From Spinacia oleracea (taxonomy: Eukaryota > Streptophyta > Magnoliopsida > Caryophyllales > Amaranthaceae), in the NCBI RefSeq assembly GCF_020520425.1, contig NC_079487.1:82341141-82405140 (forward strand): a DNA stretch of 64,000 nucleotides. Direction: 5' to 3'. Below the pieces are notes generated by a model. That model was given only the letters and a program-made list of their open reading frames with translations. It was not told the DNA's origin and searched no databases. The position numbers and the translations under genes were made by a program. Shown here one piece after another: positions 20,588 through 31,110 of this stretch. How positions within the stretch are numbered: the first letter of the stretch is position 1; every line of letters starts with the position of its first letter.

Positions 20588-23500
20588 CTAAGATCTTATG
20601 AATCGCTGATTTCTGATGCAATTGAGGGGAATTCTGATAATATTATGCCGCTGTGTTCTGATGTAACTGAGCAGCTCTGCAGCCTGCAGAAATGAAAAAG
20701 CCTGATTAATGATTGATTATTAATACTAATAGTAGCTTATATCAATCTTACACTAAATGTTTCCAAAAAAGTATGCCTTGTTTGAAAATGAGAAATATGG
20801 TTTAACTTTTACTTTACCTTCCGTTTGGCTCTAGGGGTCCCTACCCCTGAAAGCGCAAGGGATACTAATGGAGGTACGGCTGCTTCCTGAATCATAGTAG
20901 CAAACCATATGCTGCTGAAGGTACAAAGCTGCACAAGTGCAGAAACTGCATTCCCTTTGGCTCTTGGTGAACCTAGCTCCACCGTATTAACAAATGCACG
21001 GATACCTCCAGCCTGGCCAATGGCTGTTCTCCCCTCGGAAATCTTAGCCAGATTTTCTAAAACAGCAACGGCCTTGTCAGCCATACCTGCCAAACAACAA
21101 CATTACATTACAGTAACTATATCTTGCCATTCCTAAGGTCTTGGTAACTAGATGTATACAACCTTACACAGTTACGCCCAACTAGTTTAAATATATTTTC
21201 GTAAAAAATATGCTTGAAAGAGAATATCAATTATGAATAACAATATTTCAACCATACCTGCGGAAGGAATGTTCAGTAATTCAACTAGAAACCTTACACA
21301 ACCGGCCTGAACAATCCTCACCCTGTTCTCATGAGAAATGGACAGATTAAACAAAGCAATGACTGCATTATTCTTTCCCTGAGGACTCCCTTTCCTTAAC
21401 AATTCAACTAAAGGAACAACAGCCCCCAACCTTCCTATTCTCAACTTGTTTACAGGAATCATTGAGAGGCAAAACAGTGTGGCTGCTGAGTTTTCGCAGG
21501 CCTTAGGGGTCCCCACCTCTAGAATGTAGATAAGGGGTTCTATTGCATCTTCATCTGCAATAGCAACTTTGTTGCCATTATTAACTGCCAAGTACAGAAG
21601 AGCAGTTACAGCGTTTTCTTGAGTCTGTACATCATTAGAATAAAGCAGGTTAACCACTAATCTTATGCCCCCAAAATTTGCAAATATAATTCTGTTATCC
21701 ATGTTTTGCATCAGAAACAGTAGCAGTTGATCTGTGGCTTCTCGTAGGCTTTCACTTGACTTGTTTTTGAGGTCTTCAACCAACCTCTTCACTTTGGAAT
21801 CTGCATCAAGTTTTACAATATCCCTTAAATTAACCATGTTTTGCCCATTGACTGACTTCATGGGGTCAGGCAGTTTCACATTATTCTTTTCACACCAGTT
21901 AGCAATGAGTGCCTTGGAAGTATAATTAGGGATCAAATTTAGGTGAACCAATGTCTGCCTGGTCTTCGGACATACAGTAAGACCAAGATCAAGCCAATGC
22001 CTGATGTAAACGCGTTCGTAGGTTACTCCAGAGGAAACAATCACAGGATCTGTCATCATCTCGAGAGAAAGAGGACAGATATAATCAGGCAAGCCAGTCT
22101 TGGACTGCACCAACATCAAAAGGTCATCATGCATACGAGTGAGAAGAGTAATCAGTTGTTCAAGATAATCCATTTCGGCATCATTCCCAGCATTTTCTTT
22201 CAACTTCTTAAGAGCCACTGCCTCAATAAGGATCTCCTGGTTTGATTTTAAGCCTAGGCGTTCTGCAATTTCTGTTCTCTGTAATACATGGCTGCTTGAT
22301 TGTTTCTTCAAGGATTCAGAAATGAATGTACATGTAGATTCACATTCCATGTTCTTAACTTTTTCAAAGCAATTCTGTAAAAGGAGGGATAGACCATCAG
22401 GCTAGATGAAGGTAATCAGTAACATTATCCAACAACAGATTGCAATAAAAGAAAAAGCCACAAATAGGTGGCATTCAGGCTTCAGCCCTTTGAATATCTA
22501 GTAGTATAGAGTCATCACCTCAATTGCACAGAGGTAAATTTAACATATACCAAGTACATTTTATACAATCATCAGATACCAAAATCATCATGGTACCTCG
22601 AGACATTTTGGGATCAACTCTGCAGAATTAAATGGAGGCAAGTCTTTCAGCAACTGGACAATTTCCAAGATGGACGTCTGGATATTTTTCACCAATAACT
22701 CGGCTTGGATAACCTATAAACATCAATAACATGCCAGCCATAAGCAAATAGAAATGTCATACTTATAAAAAGCCAATGAATGATATGAGTTCAATGCATC
22801 AACTGTCTACCTACAAAAAGAAATTAAAAAAAAATCAAACAGTGATACTCAACAGAACTCCGCCAATGAGTGTTGCTTATGCGGCATTTACTTGTGAGTG
22901 TCGCGTATGCGGCATTCACGGCCGGTCCCAAGCCCGGATAAAGGAGGAGGGTTGCGGTAGGTTGGTGGAGGCCAGCGTAAAACTAAGTCACATATCATGA
23001 CATGAATCGACAATGGAATATCGTGGGACGTCCCCTTCTCAGCGACGCGCTACACCTCTTAAGCCCAGGTGTAGCGAACAATATGTGAGGGTTGCTAGGT
23101 CGTCGCCCAGAAGCGGCGCGCCACCCCTACACCTTGGGGTGGTGTCAAATTTGCAAGGGTGCGCTACACTTCCTAGGCCCGGGTGTAGTGGAAAATATGC
23201 AAGGGTTGCTAGGTCGCCGCCCGGAAGCGGCGCGCCACCCGAGGATGGTGTTAACTATCCAAGGTTCCGTCGTAAGGGTAGGGGTAAGGATAAGGGTAGT
23301 AAGATGCATTTTGGGACTTGGAACATTGGCTCTTTGACAGGGAGATCAGTCGAATTAGTAGAGGTTATGAGAAGGAGGAGAATTAACATATTATGTTTGC
23401 AGGAGACCAAGTGGGTTGGAAACAAGGCAAGAGAAATAGCTCCATGGGGTTATAAGCTTTGGTATTCGGGAAAAGTTAGGGGTAGGAATGGAGTAGGTAT

Positions 23501-26500
23501 CCTTATCGACCGAGAATATATTGATGATGTAGTGGACGTGTCTTGAAAGAGTAATCGAATTATGAGTATTAAGCTTGTGATAGGAGATGAAGTTTTAACT
23601 ATTGTGAGTGCCTATGCACCACAAGCAGGACTAGATGTTTCAACTAGACAAGAATTTTTGGAGGATTTGGAAGAAGTGGTGCAACACGTCCCTAGAAGTG
23701 AGAAACTGATTATTGGTGGGGATCTCAACGGACATGTAGGCTCGAGTCGTGATGGATTTGAAAGCATTCATGGTGGTTTTGGGTATGGAGATTGGAATGG
23801 AGCGGGAAATGCTATTTTGGATTTTGTATTGGCATATGATTTAGGTATAATGAACACTTGGTTTGAGAAAAGACACTCTCGCCTAGTAACCTACATGAGT
23901 CAGATTTACTTCTTTCTAGTAAGGATTGTTGTGAGACAGTGCTACACCAATTGTAAGGTGATTCCGGGTGAGAGTACATCAACCCAACATAGACTTGTGG
24001 TACTTGATTTTCGAGGTAGAAGTGGTATAAGGAGGAGAAGACCACTAGTAGAGCCTAGGATCAAATGGTGGAAACTTCAAGGGGGGCAACAACTTAAATT
24101 CTTGGACAAGTTGGCAAGTGAAGGTATTTGGGCCGGTGATATGGAATTGGATATAGACTCATTATGGACAAGAATGGAGCACACCATAAAGGGAGTGGCG
24201 AAAGAGGTCATAGGGAAATCTAAAGGAATCATGACACCAAGTAAGAACACATCTTGGTGGAACAAAGTTGTGCAACAAGCTATAAAGAGCAAACGAGAAT
24301 GCTATAAAGAGTTGGGAAAACGTAGAAGTGATGAGAACTACGAGAAGTACAAGGAGGCTAAAAGGGAACCAAAGAAGGCCGTAAGAAAGGCTAGAGCAAA
24401 GGTGAATCAGAATCTTTACGCAAGATTGGATACAAAAGAAAGGGAAAAGGACATCTATAGACTTGCTCGAATGAGAGATAGTAAGACGCGAGACATCGGG
24501 AGGATTAAGTGCGTGAAAGATGTTGATCAAAAAAATTTGGTGGGAGATAAGGAAATCAAGGATAGATGGAGGTTCTACTTTGATAACTTGTTCAACGGGG
24601 ATCAAGGGTGCAATATTGCAGATACAACTATCCCCCGTGATATGGTTAACTTTGACTTTATGCGAAGAATTCAAAAGAGAGAAGTCGAAATGGCATTGAA
24701 AAAGATGGGACGTAAGAGGGCAGTGGGGTCGGATGGCATACCTATCGAAGTTTGGAGATGCTTGGGAGAGAGAGGAGTTGTATGGTTAACAACTCTTTTC
24801 AACAAGATTTGGGGAAGTAATAAGATGCCAGTAGAGTGGAGAAAAAGTACTATCATCCCCTTGTACAAGAATAAGGGTGATGTCCAGGATTGTTCCAACT
24901 ATCGAGGAATCAAACTAATGAGTCATACTATGAAACTTTGGGAGCGGACTATTGAGCAAATATTAAGGAGAACTGTGAAGATTTCGGAGAACCAGTTTGG
25001 ATTTATGCCTGGGAGATCGACTATGGAGGTCATCCATCATATAAGGCAACTAATGGAGAATTATCGAGATAAGAAAAATGACTTACATATGGTTTTCAGT
25101 GAGTTGGAGAAGGCGTATGATAAGGTACCGAGAGAAATTCTTTGGTGGGCATTAAGTAGGAAAGGAATTCCGAGGAAGTATATTGATATCATCAAGGACA
25201 TGTATGAGGGAGTTAGCACGAGTGTGCGTACTAGTGTTGGTAAGACCGAAGAATTCTCCAGTACGATTGGAGTGCATCAAGGTTCCGCACTTAGCACGTT
25301 TCTTTTTGCTATAGTCATGGACGAATTGACGAGGTCAATTCAAGATGGTATATCATGGTGCGTGATGTTTGCAAATGATATTGTGTTGATTGATGAAACC
25401 AAAGAAGGAGTGGAAAGTAAGTTAGAGTTATGGAGACAAACTTTGGAATCTCGGGGTTTTAGGCTGAGTAGAAACAAGACGGAATATATGGAGTGTAAGT
25501 TTAGTGGAGTCCAAGATAGAGAGACAGGGGCGATTACCTTAGATGGGAAAATTGTCCTGGGTTCTGAAATGTTCCGTTATTTAGGATCTATTATCCAAAA
25601 GAATGGGGAATTGGATGGCGATGTGGCTCATAGAATCAAAGCAGGTTGGTTAAAGTGGAAAAGTGCCACGGGGTTCCAATTCTACCGCATGACAATTAGA
25701 TCGGCGTTGTTATACGGCACAGAATGTTGGGCAGTGAAACATTGTCACGTGCATAAGATGAATATGGCAGAGATGCGCATGTTACGTTGGATGTGTGGGC
25801 ATACAAGAAAGGATCATTTGAGGAATGAGATTATTAGGAAGAAGGTAGAGGTTGCACCGATTGAGTTTAAGATGATGGAAAATCGTTTAAGGTGGTTTGG
25901 GCATGTAAGCAGAAGATCAAGTGATACCCCAGTTAGGAGGCTAGAAGGGTGGCAAAGTGATAAAATTGCAAGGGGTAGGGAGACCTAAGAAAACTTGGAG
26001 GAAGGTGATTGAGTACGATATGAGCCTACTTGGGATTGAGGAAAATATGGCGTTGGATAGGACAAAGTGGAGGGAGAAATATACGTTGATGACTTCATTT
26101 GACTTATGCATCTTTCATTTTTATTTTATTTTTAGTTTTATTTTTTTATTTAGTTTTTTTATTGTTACGGAGTATTATTTTTATTTTTTATTTTTTAAAA
26201 TTCTATTTCGAAAGGTGCTTATTTTACTTATATCTAGTTTAAACTTTATTTTTTTTATATATATATATTTTTTTTATCCCTTTTTTTTTTAAAAAAATAT
26301 ATGTATAGAGGTGCTTATTTTACTTTATAGTTATATTTATTTAAACTTTATTTATTTTTATTATCACTTATAATATGTTTTTCTTTTAACTTCCAGCTCC
26401 TTCCTGGTTTGTTCTGGTCACATTGATGATCTCCTATGACGATTCATGTTAGCTGACCCCAAATCATTTTGGGACTAAGACTTTGTTGTTGTAGTGATAC

Positions 26501-27537
26501 TCAACAGGTGCACAAGGTTAAAACTACTATAAGTTCATAGCAGCAACTTCAATCATTACAAATTACTACTCTTTGCATCAAAGATTGCTGACTAGCTTGT
26601 GCATCCTATGTCCCTTTTTACTCCTTTTGTACTCGCGGTTGGGAATCTAGGGATTATCTCCTCTTGTTTGCTGTTGTTGAGTTGTCGTAAATAGAACTTC
26701 TTGTAAGTTCATCAAATCTTTGTGATCCTCTTTTCTTGGTGTGTACTTAGTGCTGAATCTTAGACACGTCATAGTGCTCACTTATGTAATTCAAACCTCA
26801 AGCCACATCTTGAAGAGTTCAAATTTTCTAGTTTGCTCTACTAATCTACGTCAATTCTCGTTTTCTACTTAAGATGATATGGGCTCACACAAGGATCACG
26901 GAGCAGAAAAAGATACGTTAGTATGAAGAAGAAAATGAAATCTTGAGAGAAACAAAGAAGCAAGTTCTAAGTGTAGGAGAGTGTTGAATGATAAGGCTAC
27001 ATCAATGGTTCTGGTTTCTGAAGTCATATATGCCCTTTTTTTACAAGATTTATACCAAGTAGTTGAGAAACAAACCACTAGCAAATCAGATAATGATGCA
27101 ATTAAGTATACTAGAAACAATCACAATTCACCAAGAATATACTCCGTATTTCTCAGGACTTAAGGAAAAATACACAGCTTCTTCAACACAAAGGTAGAAA
27201 AAAGCAAGAAACCAAAAATCGATGAGTAAACTTTATAAATATGCTCAAACAGGCTTGATAAACTTACAAGATATATCCTGCTTGCCAATGGATGCCACTT
27301 CTCGGAAAGATATGAACACTCTTTTATTGAATGGACAAGTTGTTCTAGGACCTTGATACGCTGTTCATTAGGCACTATGCTCGAGTCAAGAATTAAATCA
27401 GCTATTGGCTTTAGCAGTTTTAATATCTCTTCAATCTTTTGATAATGCACTGATTGTGAGCAAAAGTTGCCACATGCTGATAAAGAGAAGAACGAAGAGA
27501 TATCACGAAGGAGATTCCGCCACAACAGTTCCTCCAT
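20588..27537 (-). CDS. U-box/ARM-repeat E3 ubiquitin ligase (PUB4-like)
   Basis: Five coding exons join in phase: 27268-27537, 22597-22713, 21258-22374, 20818-21086 and 20588-20683, giving 622 residues. Residues 1 to about 215 form the U-box N-terminal helical domain. The U-box is at about 224-297 (YICPLSLEMMTDPVIV, then CPKTRQTL and LIPNY), which recruits the E2 enzyme. ARM repeats follow from about 330 to 600 (for example ENAVTALLYLAVN and KNNAVIALFNLS) and bind substrates. The last exon gives KAAELLSYIRTQRHN, the usual PUB ending, plus a short extra tail. The start is the first ATG after a 5'-UTR splice acceptor at 27541/27542. The first coding intron is swollen to 4.55 kb by an antisense LINE. 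Nothing suggests loss of function. The exact PUB number is an estimate; PUB2/3/4-type is most likely. Confidence 0.92.
23047..23245 (+). repeat. Tandem repeat in the LINE 5' leader (about 114 bp)
   Basis: The block starting GCGCTACAC at 23047 recurs from 23161, with shared pieces GGGTTGCTAGGTCG and GAAGCGGCGCGCCACCC. It gives two GC-rich copies in a leader that probably acts as the promoter and untranslated region. Such monomer-like leaders are known in some LINEs. Here the repeat is read through by an open frame that is unlikely to be translated. Confidence 0.75.
23305..26090 (+). pseudogene. LINE endonuclease-reverse transcriptase (RTE clade), inactivated
   Basis: The product begins with an apurinic-type endonuclease (MHFGTWNIGSLTGRS, LQETKW, GGDLNGHVG). 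A reverse transcriptase with RTE-like blocks follows (SDGIPIEVWRCLG, IPLYKNKGD, NYRGIKLMSH, ENQFGFMPGRST). It ends in the C-terminal region (GRPKKTWRKVI, 25974 on). A TGA at 23544-23546 interrupts the endonuclease in frame, and a frameshift near 25950 separates the last 50 codons. Two catalytic positions also differ from the family: motif A reads FSELEKAYD, where the first acidic residue is normally Asp, and the active-site box reads FANDIVL in place of F/YADDIVL. The copy cannot be active. Confidence 0.9.
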
Positions 27538-28640
27538 GGAGCCTATAACAATGAAAAAACTATATCAGGAAACATTAAACCGTCAAAACGACCAAAGCTT
27601 TGACCTTGTATAAATAGAAGTATTATTCGTGAAATTATTTTCAAAAGATTAGAGTACAATTTGGAGCTATCACAACATTCATATCTAATCGTCAAAAGTG
27701 TACACTTCGCCACTTCGACAGTCCTGCTATAGTTATTGTAATCTCACTTTAGTACATTTGATTCTCCTAAACCGAAAAAGGAACTACATGGATGCCATTC
27801 AACTTTCTGCATAACAACCTATAAATTTATTGACTTCCAACGCAACAAGAAGAATTCAAGCCATAAACACAAATCAGTGAAGTTTAACTTCAAGTTTAAG
27901 AAAGCATATTACTTAAAACCAATCACATAGGCAAACAGACATGTTGCTGCAGTACCACAATTCCACAAAATAAATCAGAAGTTCAATTCCCACCAGTTAA
28001 AATGACAAAAACCTTACCTACTCAGTATTGCATATAATGTCCATACAAATAATAAAATGAGAAAAAACTTATACCGACAGTCTCAAGTATCCCCCTCCCG
28101 TTTCTTCGGTCCCAACTATTGATTAACTCGGAACAGTCCCAACTTTAAGCCGTGTCTTGACAAGGCAGCCATGCACGATTTGTAATGTACATTCAAAAAA
28201 TAATTCGGGTCTTTCTGGGTTTAGGGAATTATGACATAGAAGTACAAATGAACAATCATCAATTTCAATGACAGAAATTCCTAATTTGAGAATCTAGAAC
28301 AAGAGAAAATAAATAGAAAGCAAACCCTAATGAAATTTTAAAAGAAAACTACCCAAAATAAATTGTATTACCTTTACCTCTTGCCCTCTAGAAAATCCAA
28401 GAACAGAAATTTCTGAGATGGGTTTGTTCTTCCTGAGTAATATTGAAAAGAACCCATTTGGGTCAGCTCATTGATGATCATATTCAATAGTCAAAATTGA
28501 AGATTCCCTGAAATTTCCTGCAAAAATTCAGCGGGGAGGGATGAATTGGCAATTCTCGGCGAGTGGCCGTGGACTTGGGGAACTTCAAAGTCTTGCAATT
28601 TTTTGACATAATGATGTCTGATTTTGGCGTTCTTTCTCTG
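27538..28640 (-). promoter_or_regulatory. 5' UTR, leader intron and promoter side of the U-box gene
   Basis: A splice acceptor, TTGTTATAG, sits just upstream of the start codon at 27542. A matching donor, GAG followed by GTAAAGG, is at 28378. Together they suggest a leader intron of about 840 bp and a noncoding first exon from 28379 to roughly 28560. Leader introns in plant E3 genes often raise expression. No distinct promoter motif could be assigned. The region has no protein-coding potential. Confidence 0.55.
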
Positions 28641-28805
28641 ACCTGAAACTTGAATTTTTTTTTTTATGGGAAAAAATAATATTTTTAATAATCAGTCATG
28701 CGCCATATATAATTATAAAATAGATTTGCGTACTAACATATTTAAAGAAAATACGAAGTATATAACTCTTACCATCAAAACAACTACTAGTATGTTTCAA
28801 AAGGT

Positions 28806-29130
28806 CTTGCACGCACAAGGTGTACAATAAATTTATTGTGCACTTACTTAACTTTTACCCAGTTTTCTCTAATTTTTACTCAGTTTTCTCTAACTTTTAT
28901 ATTATTAAAAAAAATTAATAGATAAAGTTTTAAATGATTAATTTTATACATTATTAGTGATTTTGAAGAAATATTTTTTATTAAAATGAAAATTTTTATT
29001 ACTAAAAAATAGATAACTTTTACATATATAAGGTTAAATTTTAAGCATTTTACGTTAACTTTAACTTCAGTGTATAATATTTATCGTACACGTACATGTA
29101 CACCATGTAAATAAGAATTTGTGATTACGC
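28806..29130. mobile_element. Probable MITE with GGTGTAC-type termini
   Basis: The left side reads GCACAAGGTGTACAATAAA and the complement of the right side reads TTACATGGTGTACATGTAC...GATAAATA. These form an imperfect inverted repeat of about 40 bases. The interior is AT-rich and noncoding. A clear target duplication was not found, so the superfamily and the exact limits are open. Confidence 0.45.
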
Positions 29131-29330
29131 TTTATGCATCCTAACTCCTAAGACCATTATTAATCGTGGGAAAAAAAGTCCTCACCCCTTTCTCTACCCA
29201 CTTTCTCACTCATGTTTTCTGCATTTTTTCCATTAGCACAAAAAATTCTCCATTCCTCTTTTATCCATGAGCAAAAGAAAAACTATGACACATCTCTTTC
29301 TCTACCCTACTTCTCTCTCTAATAACAACA

Positions 29331-29734
29331 GGGGTGAAAGTTCGGTCCTCGATTTGGATTAAGGCCCAAACCGAATCCAAACCAAACTAATTCGGTTTTC
29401 ATTTAAACCGAATCCAAACCAAATAACCTATTAATCCAAACCAAACCAAACCGGATTTTTAATTTTCAGTCCAATCCAAACCATAAAACCGAATTTTCAT
29501 GGGCCTTTCATTTGGGCTTGTTTTATACCTATTTTTAGCCAATTTTTGGGCCCTTATTATACTTTTTAGCCAAGTTCGGTTTATTCGATTTTAGTTCGGT
29601 TTATTCGGTTTCAGACTTTTCAGTCCAATCCAAACCATAAAATCAATTTTTTTTAAAAATCTTAGTCCAAACTGAATCGAATAGGAAAAAAGCTGAACCG
29701 AATTTCTTATTCGGTGCTACCAAACTTTCACCGC
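29331..29734. mobile_element. Probable hAT-type MITE with TTCGGTT repeats
   Basis: The ends form an inverted repeat, GGGGTGAAAGTTCGGT against the complement of ACCAAACTTTCACCGC. The interior carries many copies of AACCGAA/TTCGGTT and CCAAACC, giving strong self-complementarity. Possible flanking duplications are TAACAACA at the left and TAAACAACA at the right, near-identical but not perfect. Elements of this look are common hAT MITEs in plants. There is no coding sequence. Confidence 0.6.
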
Positions 29735-30582
29735 TAAACAACAACAACAATAATAAAAAAAAAATAGAAGAGGAGTAATTAAGTTTTTGGTACATATAGT
29801 TGTAAATAAGCAAATTAGAGAGAGAAATTAAAAAAAATGTGTTAAATTATATCAAAATGGATATGTATTTGTGAATCTCGAATTTGTATGATTGATGGTA
29901 ATTTTATTTCATTTTTTATGAATCAGAAATATATAAAAAATGTCATTGAAATACAATCATTACAAGATTTTCCTTTTCATGTCACGTGGCAGGTTAAGAT
30001 TGGGTGAATTTTTTCACCCCAAATCTAAAAGATCCCCATGCCAAGGGTTTTTTTTGGTTTTCCACTCCCCAAGTGCAAAAAGTCCCTAATTCTAGGTTTT
30101 CCCCCTTATTCCTCCCCAAATGCAAAAAAAAATACATATGGTTAACAATGATCTAAAGCACGACTCGTACTCCACCCCTTCTAGCTTGACTCGAGCAGTG
30201 ATTTGCGATGTTTTCGCATCTTTCAAATAGAGCCCTTCGCAATATGCATACGAATTGTTTCGGTCGACGAGTTGATGATAATATGAATCCAAATCACCTT
30301 CCCAACTATTGAAACCCTAAAACCTAGAAAAAACTTAAAAATAAATTGGGAACAAACCAACGAGAAGAAACAAAAAAAAAAGACAAAATATGAAGAGAAA
30401 ACAATGAAAAACAAGAAGGGTTTCCTTAAACGGGCAAGAAAACTAAAACCCTATAAGATGAGAAAGAAGGGAGAAACAGGAGAGAGAGAGAGAGAGAGTT
30501 GAATAAGATGTTATAAGTTGAAGAAACCGCACCCTAATGTTTGAAACTCAATATTCGAGTTTTGTTGACTTTTGTTCCCTAA
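29735..30582. other. Intergenic DNA with a short unidentified ORF
   Basis: The stretch is AT-rich. On the minus strand at 30092-30310 there is a frame of about 70 codons (including DSYYHQLVDRNNSYAYC and ITARVKLEGVEYES) with ordinary amino-acid composition, which could be a relic exon. I do not recognise it, and no splice context or partner exon is evident. A (GA)n run lies at 30481-30498. Nothing else is visible. Confidence 0.35.
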
Positions 30583-30905
30583 GAGCATCTCCAATGGTTG
30601 TAGCTAGGTACTTGCTTGCAATTTTTAGAAATTCCAAGCTACTAGCTTGACCATTGGAGTTGAAATAATAAATTAGCTTGGCCAAGCAAATTAGCTTATT
30701 TAAGCTAATTTGCTTGAAAAAACTTGGCCAATGAAATAATATTAAATTAAATTAAATTAAAATATTGATTGACAAATATGACTACAATAAATACCAAGCT
30801 AGTAGCTAACCACTAGGGTACTAACTAGCTAGAAAGGGAAATTGCTTGAAATATTATGTGGCATGACAAGCTAATTTAGAAATTAGGTTACCATTGTAGA
30901 TGCTC
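30583..30905. mobile_element. Tourist-like (PIF/Harbinger) MITE, 323 bp
   Basis: The termini are inverted repeats, GAGCATCTCCAATGGT and ACCATTGTAGATGCTC. They are flanked by the 3-bp duplication TAA (30580-30582 and 30906-30908), which is diagnostic for PIF/Harbinger. The interior repeats the words AAGCTA and TTGCTTG and is noncoding. The flanks also share TTTGTTGACTTTTGTTCCCTAA (20 bases shown: TTTGTTGACTTTTGTTCCCT) on both sides at 30559 and 30925, a short earlier tandem duplication. Confidence 0.85.
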
Positions 30906-31110
30906 TAATCACACTATCACAAGCTTTGTTGACTTTTGTTCCCTAATCACACTACCATAATCTCATCCTTGCACATAAGGTCGTTCGAGGTCCGGGTAGG
31001 TGCGGTTTGAGTTTCTTAAAACCAATCCGCAAACAAAATGCAAACCTGAATCATCCTTTTTATGCTCATTTTAAATTTACAAATGAGCTAACCTAACCGA
31101 ATAAGCAAAA

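Larger units (their letters stand above)
22856..26492 (+). mobile_element. RTE-type LINE in an intron of the U-box gene
   Basis: A perfect 15-bp target duplication, AGTGATACTCAACAG, flanks the element (22841-22855 and 26493-26507). The right end reads TTTGGGACTAAGACTTTG and then TTGTTG, the short-repeat tail of plant RTE LINEs, in place of poly(A). It is full length or nearly so, with a 5' leader, an endonuclease-reverse transcriptase ORF and an AT-rich 3' region. It lies on the strand opposite to the host gene, inside intron 1 of the coding region. The splice sites around it are intact, so it need not harm the gene. Confidence 0.93.

Noticed and set aside
30092..30414. Two overlapping minus-strand ORFs as a real gene
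   Set aside because: One is T-rich and Phe-dominated; the other looks protein-like but is short, unrecognised and lacks splice partners.
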